DNA from: Ewingella sp. CoE-038-23
Lineage (GTDB): Bacteria; Pseudomonadota; Gammaproteobacteria; Enterobacterales; Enterobacteriaceae
Direction: 5' to 3'
DNA length: 64,000 bases
Assembly (NCBI RefSeq): GCF_040419245.1
Contig: NZ_JAZHOH010000001.1
Location: forward strand, 3,720,001-3,784,000
The notes below the pieces were generated by a model that saw nothing but the letters and a program-made list of their open reading frames with translations, was not told the DNA's origin and made no database searches. The position numbers and the translations under genes were made by a program. Below are positions 37,247-45,347 of the stretch, piece after piece (position 1 is the first letter of the stretch; each line of letters begins with the position of its first letter).

Positions 37247-37558
37247 ATGAATCGAACGCCAACACGAGCTGTCTCTGGCAGCGACGACGTGAAGCGCAAA
37301 CGGGAAGCGCTGAACCTGCGTATCCATCCCGATGAGCGCGATTTGATTGATCGCGCCGCAGAAGTAAAAGGTAAAAATCGTACTGATTTTATTCTTGAAG
37401 CTGCGATGCAAGCTGCAGAAGCCGCTTTACTGGATCAGGTAATGATATCTGTTGATCCAGATGCCTATGCTGAGTTCGTTGCTCGGCTCGACCAGCCCGC
37501 AAAAAGCAATGATCGCTTGCGCGCTTTACTGAATACACCGGCACCTTGGGATAAATAA
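37247..37558 (+). CDS. DUF1778 (TacA-type) antitoxin
   Basis: 103 residues. The N-terminal ribbon-helix-helix DNA-binding segment (about 18-62: REALNLRIHPDERDLIDRAAEVKGKNRTDFILEAA, only partly quoted by key parts ALNLRI and NRTDFI) is followed by a C-terminal toxin-neutralising tail. The toxin gene starts two bases after the stop. The start has GAGG at 37236-37240. The pair corresponds to TacA/AtaR-type modules. Confidence 0.92.
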   Translation: MNRTPTRAVSGSDDVKRKREALNLRIHPDERDLIDRAAEVKGKNRTDFILEAAMQAAEAALLDQVMISVDPDAYAEFVARLDQPAKSNDRLRALLNTPAPWDK

Positions 37559-37560
37559 AT

Positions 37561-38052
37561 ATGGCATTGGAAGCCCCTGTACCGCTGACGGACAAGCACA
37601 ATATTCGCGCTTTTGATTGTGGGGAAAACAGCCTGAATGAATGGCTGATAAAACGCGCTCTTGCCAACCAATATAGCGGCGCGTCACGAACTTTTGTTGT
37701 ATGCAACGCGGGCCGAGTAGTCGCGTTTTATGCCCTTTCATCTGGTGCTCTTTTTTGTGCCCATAGCACCGGCAAAGTTAAACGTAACATGCCAGATCCC
37801 ATCCCTGTGGTGATCCTCGGCAGGTTGGGTGTTGACCAAGCTATTAAGGGGAAAGGTATCGGAAGCGCACTGGTGCGTGATGCTATTTTGAAGATAGTGG
37901 TCGCAGCAGAATCATTGGGGATACGTGCAATGGTGATCCATGCACTGAATAATCGAGTGAAATCCTTCTATGAGTCCCTCGGCTTCACGCCTTCCCCGAC
38001 CGACCCTATGATTTTGATGGCAACGCTCAATGATCTCAAAGACAGCCTTTGA
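37561..38052 (+). CDS. GNAT toxin (TacT/AtaT-type tRNA acetyltransferase)
   Basis: 163-residue GCN5-type acetyltransferase. Toxins of this family acetylate the amino group of charged tRNAs and stop translation. The family features FDCG (18-21), NEWL, ASRTFVV, the acetyl-CoA loop KGKGIGSAL (96-104) and the conserved Tyr137 in FYESLGF are present. Start 37561 is two bases after the antitoxin stop. Appears intact. Confidence 0.92.
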   Translation: MALEAPVPLTDKHNIRAFDCGENSLNEWLIKRALANQYSGASRTFVVCNAGRVVAFYALSSGALFCAHSTGKVKRNMPDPIPVVILGRLGVDQAIKGKGIGSALVRDAILKIVVAAESLGIRAMVIHALNNRVKSFYESLGFTPSPTDPMILMATLNDLKDSL

Positions 38053-38234
38053 AATTTCCCCACTCTAAACCAACCTTTCCAGCCAGCGTAACGAACCCAT
38101 TACAGAGCCAAATATCAAATAACAAAAACATTGATAATTTGTATTGTTTCACGCGCCGCCCTGTTGATATGTTGAGGGAAAGTGTTTTTCTCATCATTTT
38201 AATTTGAGTTAATAACAGAACTCGGCGGAGAGCT

Positions 38235-39053
38235 ATGAGCGCGAATTTTCCCTCTAAACCGGTTATTGGTGTGACACTTGATAGTGAAGAGGCTGGAGGC
38301 TATGCCGATTTTCCATGGTATGCGTTACGGCAAAATTATATGACGAGTCTGGCTTCGCTCGGCGCGGTGCCGCTGGCGCTTCCCCATCACGGCGAGTTGG
38401 CTGAAGAGTATTTGTCGCTCTGCGACGCCATCGTGGTCACGGGCGGCGCGTTTGATGTTTCCCCCGCGCTGTTTAACGAGCAGCAGTCGAGCGACCAGAT
38501 TCGCCTGAAACCTGCCAGAACCGAGTTCGAAATCGCCATTATCCAAGGGGCAATGCGCCGCAATATGCCCTTGCTGGGTATTTGCGGTGGGCAACAGCTG
38601 CTGGCGGTATTGACCGGCGGCACCCTGCATCAGCACATTCCCGACGCCCTGCCTGACGCCCTCGAGCACAGCACCACGGTAGATACTGAGAACGCTGGCG
38701 GCAAAAAGCGCGCGCGCCATCAGGTCGACATTGTGGCTGATACCCTGCTTGCTCGCTGCGTGAAGGCTGCTCGCTATGAGGTCAACAGCTCCCACCACCA
38801 GGCGGTGAAAAGCGTCGGCGAAGGTTGCCGCGTCAACGCCGTCGCGCCGGACGGGGTGATCGAAGGGATTGAGTGCGAAGGCTACGATTTTTGCCTTGGC
38901 GTGCAGTGGCATCCTGAATATCAGCAGCATGAGCAGGACCAGCGGCTGTTAGCCGCCTTCGTCAGCGCCGCCACCCATTATCAGCAGAACATGCGTAGCA
39001 GCGGCCGGGCCATGGCCTTGGCGATGAACCGTCTGGGCAAGGCTGAAGAATGA
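38235..39053 (+). CDS. Class I glutamine amidotransferase-like hydrolase (PuuD/peptidase C26)
   Basis: 272 residues, a gamma-glutamyl hydrolase of the C26 group. The nucleophile is Cys117 in GICGGQQ, and the His226/Glu228 pair is in QWHPEY. PuuD of E. coli cleaves gamma-glutamyl-GABA. Here the gene overlaps a carboxypeptidase gene and precedes an amino acid importer, so another gamma-glutamyl compound, perhaps a cell-wall peptide, is possible (inference). No signal peptide, so cytoplasmic. The start at 38235 follows a GGCGGAGAG purine stretch. Confidence 0.85.
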   Translation: MSANFPSKPVIGVTLDSEEAGGYADFPWYALRQNYMTSLASLGAVPLALPHHGELAEEYLSLCDAIVVTGGAFDVSPALFNEQQSSDQIRLKPARTEFEIAIIQGAMRRNMPLLGICGGQQLLAVLTGGTLHQHIPDALPDALEHSTTVDTENAGGKKRARHQVDIVADTLLARCVKAARYEVNSSHHQAVKSVGEGCRVNAVAPDGVIEGIECEGYDFCLGVQWHPEYQQHEQDQRLLAAFVSAATHYQQNMRSSGRAMALAMNRLGKAEE

Positions 39054-39583
39054 GCCGCCCACTGGCTGCGACCACCGAACAGGCCTTACGTGCGTTGGGC
39101 ATTGACCCGCAGGTGATTGCTCACCGCGCGTTGCCGTTTTTCGAGGATATCGATCCCAGCCTGCTGGTCATTGCCGAGACGGACCAAACCGGCAAAGCCC
39201 ATCGGCTGACGGCCCCCGCTGCCGATGCCTGGCTGACGATGAAGCGCGCCGCCGAGCTGGATGGCGTGGAGATTGTGCTGATTTCGGCATGGCGCGATGT
39301 GGCTTATCAATCCGGGCTGATTGAGCAGAAGCTGCAAGCCGGGCTTTCGCCCGAGAAGATTTTCAGCTCGCTGGCCCCTCCAGGTTGTAGCGAACACCAC
39401 ACCGGCCGTGCGGTGGACATCAATACCCCCGATTGTGACGAAGTCACCGGCGTTTTCGGCGAAACCGAGGCTTTCCGCTGGCTTAGCGGCAACGCGGCGC
39501 GTTTTGGTTTCACCCTCTCCTTCCCGCCGAATAACCCTTGGGGCTTCATTTACGAACCCTGGCATTGGTGCTGGAACCCTTAA
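39050..39583 (+). CDS. M15 family D-Ala-D-Ala / L,D-carboxypeptidase-like protein
   Basis: 177 residues, VanY-type M15 peptidase. The zinc motif SxHxxGxAxD is complete (Ser114, His116, Gly119, Ala121, Asp123), as are the catalytic Glu169 and zinc ligand His172 in EPWHW. No signal peptide is seen, unlike VanY, so it may act on muropeptides inside the cell. It overlaps the upstream hydrolase stop (ATGA), so the two are coupled. The substrate is unproven. Confidence 0.85.
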   Translation: MSRPLAATTEQALRALGIDPQVIAHRALPFFEDIDPSLLVIAETDQTGKAHRLTAPAADAWLTMKRAAELDGVEIVLISAWRDVAYQSGLIEQKLQAGLSPEKIFSSLAPPGCSEHHTGRAVDINTPDCDEVTGVFGETEAFRWLSGNAARFGFTLSFPPNNPWGFIYEPWHWCWNP

Positions 39584-39706
39584 TCCACCTCGCTTGCCCG
39601 CCATGTAATACACAAAACTCCGTTGTTTTTAGTTGAAGCTATTCGTCAATTTATGTATTTTTATGCAAGTTAAGTGCATAAAACAACAAACACAACAGGA
39701 GTTACC

Positions 39707-40474
39707 ATGTTTAAGTCCTTTATTCTCGCCGGGTGCCTGCTTTCCTCTCTCGCCACTTCTGCTTTCGCGGCACAGCAAACCTACGTGGTTGGCTCAGGTG
39801 GTACATACCGTCCGTTCGAATATGAAAACAACCAGAAAGAGCTGGAAGGTTTTGATATTGATATCATTAAAGCCATCGCCAAAGCCGAGAACTTCAACGT
39901 GAAACTGGTGAATACGCCGTGGGAAGGTATCTTCGCGACGCTGAACTCTGGCGACCGCGACATCATCATTTCCGGTATCACTATCACTGACAAACGTCAG
40001 CAAATGGTTGATTTTTCTACTCCTTACTTCCCGGCCGAGCAGTCCATCGTGGTGCCAGCGGATTCAAAAGTAGACTCCGTCGCGGCCTTGAAAGGCCAGA
40101 AAGTGGGCGTAGTTAACTCCAGTACCGGCGACATCGTGGTGTCTGACGAGCTGGGCAAAAACAGCACAGATATCAAACGTTTCGACAACACCCCGCTGAT
40201 GCTGCAAGAGCTGTCTGAAGACGGTATCGGCGCGGCGGTTGGCGACGTGGGCGTGGTGAAGTACTACATCAAATCCCATCCTGAGAAAGCGCTGAAGCTG
40301 GTTCCGGACAGCAAATTCCAGCGCCAGTACTTCGGCATCGCGGTGGCGAAAGGTAACACCGAGCTGCTGGGCAAAATCAACGCCGGTCTGAAAACCATTA
40401 TTGCCGACGGTACCTACGCCAAGATTTACGCCAACTGGTTCGATAGCAACGTTCCTACCCTGCCAACTAAGTAA
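39707..40474 (+). CDS. Amino acid ABC transporter, periplasmic binding protein
   Basis: 255 residues with a Sec signal peptide (cleavage after TSAFA, residue 21). It belongs to the polar amino acid binding family 3 (GlnH/HisJ type), with GTYRPFEYEN, GFDIDI and the ISGITITDKRQQMVDFSTPY block. The ligand cannot be named from sequence. The start has AGGAG upstream. A GC-rich hairpin separates it from the permease gene. Confidence 0.92.
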   Translation: MFKSFILAGCLLSSLATSAFAAQQTYVVGSGGTYRPFEYENNQKELEGFDIDIIKAIAKAENFNVKLVNTPWEGIFATLNSGDRDIIISGITITDKRQQMVDFSTPYFPAEQSIVVPADSKVDSVAALKGQKVGVVNSSTGDIVVSDELGKNSTDIKRFDNTPLMLQELSEDGIGAAVGDVGVVKYYIKSHPEKALKLVPDSKFQRQYFGIAVAKGNTELLGKINAGLKTIIADGTYAKIYANWFDSNVPTLPTK

Positions 40475-40487
40475 TTACGCATAAAAA

Positions 40488-40506
40488 GGGGGCTTCATCG
40501 GCCCCC
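40488..40506 (+). terminator. Attenuating hairpin in the ABC operon
   Basis: The stem GGGGGC / GCCCCC with a seven-base loop has no T run. Between a binding protein and permease gene such hairpins usually stabilise the upstream message so that more binding protein is made. Confidence 0.6.
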
Positions 40507-40520
40507 AATCAAGGAAAAGC

Positions 40521-41285
40521 ATGACCGGATTTCGTTGGGAGATCATCTCCGAATATGCCCCGCTGTTTGTTCAGGGCGCGTTGATGACCATCAAATGCAC
40601 CATTATTTGCGTTATTTTGGGCACCGCCTGGGGGCTGTTATTGGGTCTGGGTCGCATGGCCCGCGCCGATGATGGTCCGTGGAAACTCATTTTGCGCTTC
40701 GCGGTCCAGTGGCCGGTGCGCGTTTACGTCAGCGCCTTCCGCGGTACGCCGCTGTTTGTGCAAATCATGGTGGTGCACTTCGCACTGGTGCCATTATTTA
40801 TTAACCCGCGTGACGGCATTTTAGTCGCCAACGGCCTGATGTCCTCGGACTTCGCTCGCTCTCTGCGGTCGGATTACGGCGCGTTCCTCTCCTGCGTGGT
40901 GGCGATCACCCTAAACGCCGGTGCCTACGTGTCGGAGATTTTCCGCGCCGGTATTCAGTCAATCGACAACGGCCAGATGGAAGCGTCCCGCGCGCTCGGC
41001 ATGGGCTGGGGCAAAACCATGCGCAAAGTGATTTTGCCGCAGGCGTTTCGCCGCATTCTGCCGCCGCTGGGCAACAACGCCATCGCCATCGTTAAAGATT
41101 CCTCGCTGGCCTCGGCTATCGGGCTGGCTGATCTGGCCTACGCCGCGCGTACCGTTTCCGGCGCTTATGCCACCTATTGGGAACCCTACCTGACTATCTC
41201 CTTAGTCTATTGGGTACTGACGTTCCTGCTGTCGCTGCTGGTTCAACACATGGAAAAGAGGTTCGGCAAAAGTGATTCACGTTAA
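40521..41285 (+). CDS. Amino acid ABC transporter permease
   Basis: 254 residues, HisMQ family inner-membrane permease with about five or six segments. The EAA loop that contacts the ATPase is [23 protein letters not shown] single permease gene implies a homodimer, as in GlnP. It begins 14 bases after the hairpin with AAGGAAAAGC before the ATG and overlaps the ATPase start. Confidence 0.92.
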   Translation: MTGFRWEIISEYAPLFVQGALMTIKCTIICVILGTAWGLLLGLGRMARADDGPWKLILRFAVQWPVRVYVSAFRGTPLFVQIMVVHFALVPLFINPRDGILVANGLMSSDFARSLRSDYGAFLSCVVAITLNAGAYVSEIFRAGIQSIDNGQMEASRALGMGWGKTMRKVILPQAFRRILPPLGNNAIAIVKDSSLASAIGLADLAYAARTVSGAYATYWEPYLTISLVYWVLTFLLSLLVQHMEKRFGKSDSR

Positions 41286-41994
41286 GGATTTACAGAAGCA
41301 GTTTGGCGAAACTCACGTCTTGCGCGGCATCTCTTGCGATATCGCGGAGCAGGAAGTGGTCTGCGTGATTGGCCCGTCAGGCTCTGGCAAAAGTACCTTC
41401 CTGCGCTGCTTAAACGCGCTGGAGAAGCCAAACGGCGGCGAAGTAGTGGTCAACGGTTTTGCGGTGCACGACCCGAAAACCAACCTGAACACGCTGCGTT
41501 CCGGCGTGGGCATGGTGTTCCAGCGCTTCAACCTGTTCCCGCACATGACGGTGCTGGAAAATCTGATCATGGCGCCTATGTCTTTGAAAGGGTTGTCGAA
41601 AGCCGAAGCCGTGTCGCGCGCTGAAAAGCTGCTGCAAAAGGTCGGTCTGATCGACAAAATCGACGCCTGGCCTTCCAGCCTGTCCGGTGGTCAGCAGCAG
41701 CGCGTAGCGATTGCTCGCGCACTGGCGATGGAACCGGCGTTGATTCTGTTTGATGAGCCGACTTCGGCGCTGGACCCGGAGTTGGTTGGCGAAGTGCTGG
41801 CGGTGATGAAACAGCTGGCGCTGGAAGGCATGACGATGGTGATCGTTACCCACGAAATGGGCTTTGCCCGCGAAGTGGCCGACCGCGTGGTGTTTATCGA
41901 TCAGGGCGTGATCCAAGAGCAAGGCACGCCGGAGCAGTTGTTTACCAATCCAACCAATCCGCGCACCAAGTCGTTCTTGAGTAAGGTGTTGTAA
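41272..41994 (+). CDS. Amino acid ABC transporter ATPase (GlnQ/HisP type)
   Basis: 240 residues. Walker [10 protein letters not shown], signature LSGGQQQR, Walker [15 protein letters not shown] and the H-loop VTHEMGFA are all present. It starts at a GTG, 14 bases inside the permease gene, with an AGAGG purine tract upstream. The N terminus then aligns with GlnQ. Confidence 0.94.
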   Translation: MIHVKDLQKQFGETHVLRGISCDIAEQEVVCVIGPSGSGKSTFLRCLNALEKPNGGEVVVNGFAVHDPKTNLNTLRSGVGMVFQRFNLFPHMTVLENLIMAPMSLKGLSKAEAVSRAEKLLQKVGLIDKIDAWPSSLSGGQQQRVAIARALAMEPALILFDEPTSALDPELVGEVLAVMKQLALEGMTMVIVTHEMGFAREVADRVVFIDQGVIQEQGTPEQLFTNPTNPRTKSFLSKVL

Positions 41995-42010
41995 TCACGG
42001 CCGATAGTGG

Positions 42011-42036
42011 AAAAGGGCACCTCGCGTGCCCTTTTT
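42011..42036. terminator. Bidirectional terminator after ABC operon
   Basis: AAAAGGGCAC / GTGCCCTTTT with a five-base loop and a T run on both sides. It separates the ABC operon from the convergent fucA. Confidence 0.9.
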
Positions 42037-42045
42037 TATGGCTGT

Positions 42046-42693
42046 TTAGGCCACGTCGCTCAGGCCATAGCCGTGGAATTTGCGCAGCACTTCATCAATG
42101 GCTTCATCACTCAGCAACGGCACTTCCGGCGTGACGGCCAGCGTCAGCAGATAGAGCCTCGCCAGCACCTCGACCTCTTGCGCCAGCCACAGCGCTTTTT
42201 CTAAGGTTTTCCCGCAGGTTATCATGCCGTGATGCTGCAACAGCGTGGCTTTATAGCCGGTCAACGCCGTCACCGCATGGTCCGACAGCGCCTGAGTGCC
42301 ATAGGTCGCATACCCCGCGCAGGGGATCTTTTTGCCACCCGCCGCTGCCACCATGTAGTGGATCGCCGGGATCTCTCTATTCAGAATCGCCACCGCCGTG
42401 GCGTGTACCGCGTGGTTATGCAACACCACGTTTTCCGCCGGTTTGGCTTGCAGAATCGCCAGATGAAAACGCCATTCGCTGGAGGGGGTTTTACCCCTTT
42501 CGGCATTGCCCTGACCATCGACAAACACGATGTCGTCTTCGCTCAACTGCTCGTAGGGCACGCTGGTCGGCGTGATAAGCATGCCGTCGCCAAAGCGAAC
42601 GCTGATATTCCCAGAGGTGCCTTGGTTCAGGCCCATGCGGCTCATTTCCAGACAGGTGTCGATTATCTGGCGTGCAATAACGTTTCTTTCCAT
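42046..42693 (-). CDS. fucA: L-fuculose-1-phosphate aldolase
   Basis: Zinc class II aldolase that splits L-fuculose 1-phosphate to dihydroxyacetone phosphate and L-lactaldehyde. 215 residues, same as E. coli FucA. The catalytic Glu73 (PSSEWRFH) and zinc ligands His92, His94 and His155 are at E. coli numbers. The start has GAGG upstream. Divergent from fucR, and the 265-base spacer contains one copy of the shared operator. Confidence 0.95.
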   Translation of the reverse strand: MERNVIARQIIDTCLEMSRMGLNQGTSGNISVRFGDGMLITPTSVPYEQLSEDDIVFVDGQGNAERGKTPSSEWRFHLAILQAKPAENVVLHNHAVHATAVAILNREIPAIHYMVAAAGGKKIPCAGYATYGTQALSDHAVTALTGYKATLLQHHGMITCGKTLEKALWLAQEVEVLARLYLLTLAVTPEVPLLSDEAIDEVLRKFHGYGLSDVA

Positions 42694-42851
42694 GGTGATT
42701 TCCTCGGCGCGGCAAACTGCGATGTGGTGACGTTGCGCCTATCTTCTGGTGCGATGCCGGCTGGCAACAGTTGGCCGCGTGGATGTGTGACCGTCTTCAA
42801 AATATCGCTGAAAAAAGCGCGATTTCACCCACGCCGATTAACCTCTCCAGC

Positions 42852-42885
42852 GCCCGTTTTCAGCGCCTTTGCGGCAAACGGGCAG
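42852..42885. promoter_or_regulatory. Composite inverted-repeat operator A (fucA-fucR spacer)
   Basis: The half GCCCGTTTTCA at 42852 and the half GCAAACGGGCAG ending at 42885 face each other over 34 bases. The same two halves with the same 34-base span occur upstream of fucK (45226-45259). Likely bound by the adjacent DeoR-type regulator. Confidence 0.7.
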
Positions 42886-42958
42886 TTAGCGCATCCTTGA
42901 CTTGGCGGGCCGAAAAGTGCCATTTATTGAGCCGCCGAATGTCGAATAAGGGTTTGCA

Positions 42959-43666
42959 GTGAAGATGAATAAGCAGGCACGGCTGGATGAAATTGTTGCC
43001 TTACTCAAAGGCAATGCCTCTCTGCGGGTCAATGATCTCGCTGAGTCACTGAATGTCAGCAAAGAGACGCTACGCCGGGATCTCAAATATCTGCAACTCA
43101 AAGGCCTGCTGGTGAGGGAGTATGGCAAAGCGAAAAGCCTGAAACGCCCCTTCGACGACCCCAGCGTGGCCTTTGAATCACGCTCGAAAAGCCACGCCCA
43201 GCGCAAAAGCCTACTGGCGGATAAAGGTATTGAGTGGATAACGCCGGGGATGTGCATCGCGTTGGATGCCAGTTCAACCTGCTGGCACTTGGCGAAGAAA
43301 CTGCGCGACCAACCGCTGACGGTGTACACCAACAGCTACCGAATTTGCCACGAGTTAGAGAAAAAAGCGCAGATTGAGATTTTATGCTCTGGCGGCACGC
43401 TGGACAGAAAATACGCCAGTTATATTAATGATTCGCCGCTGCACATGGTGCGCAATATCGACATCGATTTATTCATTTTCTCCTGCGACGGCGTGGATGC
43501 CGACGGCAATATCTGGGACACGGATAACGGCAACACGCTGTTTAAAAAATTTATGCTGAAGAAGAGCCTGCAAAGCATTTTGCTGGTGGATTCCAGCAAA
43601 ATTGAGCGCAGCGGTGAGGTGATTATCGGCCAGGTTTCGGCCGTGACGACGGTTATCCGCCAATAA
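42959..43666 (+). CDS. fucR: DeoR-type regulator FucR
   Basis: 235 residues. DeoR helix-turn-helix at about 6-60 (RLDEIVALLKGNASLRVNDL, then KETLRRDL) and a C-terminal sugar-phosphate sensor domain with LDASSTCWHLAKKL and SGGTLDRKY, as in E. coli FucR, which responds to fuculose 1-phosphate. The GTG at 42959 is preferred because AAGGG sits six bases upstream; ATG 42965 is the alternative. It lies between fucA and fucK and converges on fucK with one base between the stops. Confidence 0.9.
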   Translation: MKMNKQARLDEIVALLKGNASLRVNDLAESLNVSKETLRRDLKYLQLKGLLVREYGKAKSLKRPFDDPSVAFESRSKSHAQRKSLLADKGIEWITPGMCIALDASSTCWHLAKKLRDQPLTVYTNSYRICHELEKKAQIEILCSGGTLDRKYASYINDSPLHMVRNIDIDLFIFSCDGVDADGNIWDTDNGNTLFKKFMLKKSLQSILLVDSSKIERSGEVIIGQVSAVTTVIRQ

Positions 43667-43667
43667 T

Positions 43668-45068
43668 TTAACGGGGATAATAGGTATCGTAATCGAAGCT
43701 GACCTGCTGGCGCGCCTCGTCGGCTGAGCCATAAACACCAATTCCCGCCCAGGCAAACATCGCCGCGCCCGACACCGTGGTTTCCGCCTTTGCCAGCACC
43801 TTCACCGGCAGTTGCAAAGTATCAGCCTTTATCTGATTCCACAGGGCATTGCGGCTGCCACCGCCGACTAAGACCAGCTCCTGAGTGTTAAATCCGGCCA
43901 CCTGCTCCAGCATCGCCAACTGCTCGCGCAGGCGCACAGACAGCGCCTCCAGCGCCGAGCGATAGAGATGGCCGCGCTGGGTGGAAAGCGTGACGCCCTG
44001 CCACCCGGCCTGCTTATCACCCATCAGGTCGCTGCGCATGGTCACCCCTTCACTCCCCGCCGGAATACGCCCGGCCTCCAGCAGCATCTGTTCATAAACC
44101 TGCGGCGCGGGCACCTCAGGCCAATAGAGTTTGCGGATCCACTCCAGCACGCCGGAAGCCAGATATTGGCAACCGGGATTAAAGTAGCCATGGGCGCTGT
44201 CCAGCTCACAGGTCGCCGCGTGGTGAGATTGCAGCAGATCCGTATTGATGCTGGCCGAGCGGACCATCAAAATCTCCCAAGTGCCGGATGACAGCACCGG
44301 CTGGTTGATGCCCACGCCCGAGCCGTAAAGGGCAAATTGGGTGTCGTGGCCGGTAGAAATCACCGGAATGCCCGGCGTCAAACCCAGCCGCGCCGCCATC
44401 TGCGGCTGCAATTCGCCAATTTTATCTCCGGCATTAATCATGCGCGGGAACAGCGAAGCGTCGATGCCCACCAGTTTCAGCAGCCGCTGGCTGAACACTT
44501 CCTGAGTGACGTCCAGCAGCTGGCTGGTGCCCGCCATGGTTCTTTCGGTGGTCATTTCGCCGGTCAGCTGGAAGCTAATCAGCGACGACATAAACAGCCA
44601 CGCGTGGGCGCGGTCGAGCAAGTCTGGAGCATTTTCGCGCAGCCAAATCAGCTTATACAGCGTGTTGAAGCTGTAAGGCGCGATGCCGGTAATGGCCTTA
44701 AGCTCGGCGGCGGGAATGTATTTATCGATGTTGTTCATCACGGCTTCGGTGCGCGGGCATTTCCAGCTGATCACCGGGTAAAGCAGCTCGCCCTGACGGT
44801 CCACCAGCGCGCCGTCGACGCCAAAGGCCGTGACGGTCAGGGCGCGCACCGGATGGTCGGGCAGCTTGGCCACCAACGACTGGCAGCAGCTTTCGAGGCT
44901 TTGCATAATTCTCGCCAGCGGCCAAATGTGCCACAGCGGGTTTTCTGCCGGGTTCAGCGTAAAATTTTGCTCATGGGCGCTGGCCAACACATTGCCTTGG
45001 CTATCGATGGCCATCGCGCGAATATTGGTGGCTCCACAGTCCAGAACAATCACGATCTCTTTTTGCAT
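43668..45068 (-). CDS. fucK: L-fuculokinase
   Basis: FGGY-family kinase that phosphorylates L-fuculose to L-fuculose 1-phosphate. 466 residues (E. coli 472). The N-terminal LDCGATNIRA phosphate-1 loop, the family core SWKCPRTEAVMNNI, SGTWEILMVRSA and the C-terminal GGGSRNALWNQI nucleotide segment match FucK throughout. Start 45068 has GAGGGG upstream. fucI and fucP are absent from the window. A CRP-like site and operator B lie in its upstream region. Confidence 0.95.
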   Translation of the reverse strand: MQKEIVIVLDCGATNIRAMAIDSQGNVLASAHEQNFTLNPAENPLWHIWPLARIMQSLESCCQSLVAKLPDHPVRALTVTAFGVDGALVDRQGELLYPVISWKCPRTEAVMNNIDKYIPAAELKAITGIAPYSFNTLYKLIWLRENAPDLLDRAHAWLFMSSLISFQLTGEMTTERTMAGTSQLLDVTQEVFSQRLLKLVGIDASLFPRMINAGDKIGELQPQMAARLGLTPGIPVISTGHDTQFALYGSGVGINQPVLSSGTWEILMVRSASINTDLLQSHHAATCELDSAHGYFNPGCQYLASGVLEWIRKLYWPEVPAPQVYEQMLLEAGRIPAGSEGVTMRSDLMGDKQAGWQGVTLSTQRGHLYRSALEALSVRLREQLAMLEQVAGFNTQELVLVGGGSRNALWNQIKADTLQLPVKVLAKAETTVSGAAMFAWAGIGVYGSADEARQQVSFDYDTYYPR

Positions 45069-45169
45069 CTTTTCCCCTCACCTCGGCGCATCCTCTGTAG
45101 GGATGGTTATCACTTCGCGGAAGATTGGAAAGAGGCATCCCGCCTCATCGGGTGATTGCGCGGCTAATC

Positions 45170-45185
45170 TGTGAAAAGGATCACT
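45170..45185. promoter_or_regulatory. CRP site upstream of fucK
   Basis: TGTGAAAAGGATCACT matches the CRP core TGTGA-N6-TCACA at nine of ten bases. It lies about 100 bases upstream of the fucK start codon. Confidence 0.75.
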
Positions 45186-45225
45186 AAAAACCGGGATTTA
45201 GCGGCAAAATCGCAGCGCGCGTTCT

Positions 45226-45259
45226 GCCCGTTTTCACGCGATGGTGGGCAAGCGGGCAG
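45226..45259. promoter_or_regulatory. Composite inverted-repeat operator B (upstream of fucK)
   Basis: The half GCCCGTTTTCA at 45226 and the half GCAAGCGGGCAG ending at 45259 span 34 bases, as in operator A. It lies between fucK and the divergent LysR gene, just upstream of the CRP-like site as seen from fucK. Confidence 0.7.
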
Positions 45260-45347
45260 TGTTGCGCAATATGCTCAATCGGGGGCTGTAATGACGCCTG
45301 CGCCAGCGATATAGTAGCCGCCGGGCAAGAGCGTCAGAGGAACAAAT

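Noticed and set aside
44337..45155. 272-codon open frame antisense to fucK
   Set aside because: fucK aligns over its whole length; the antisense protein is Gln/Arg/His-rich and unlike any family.
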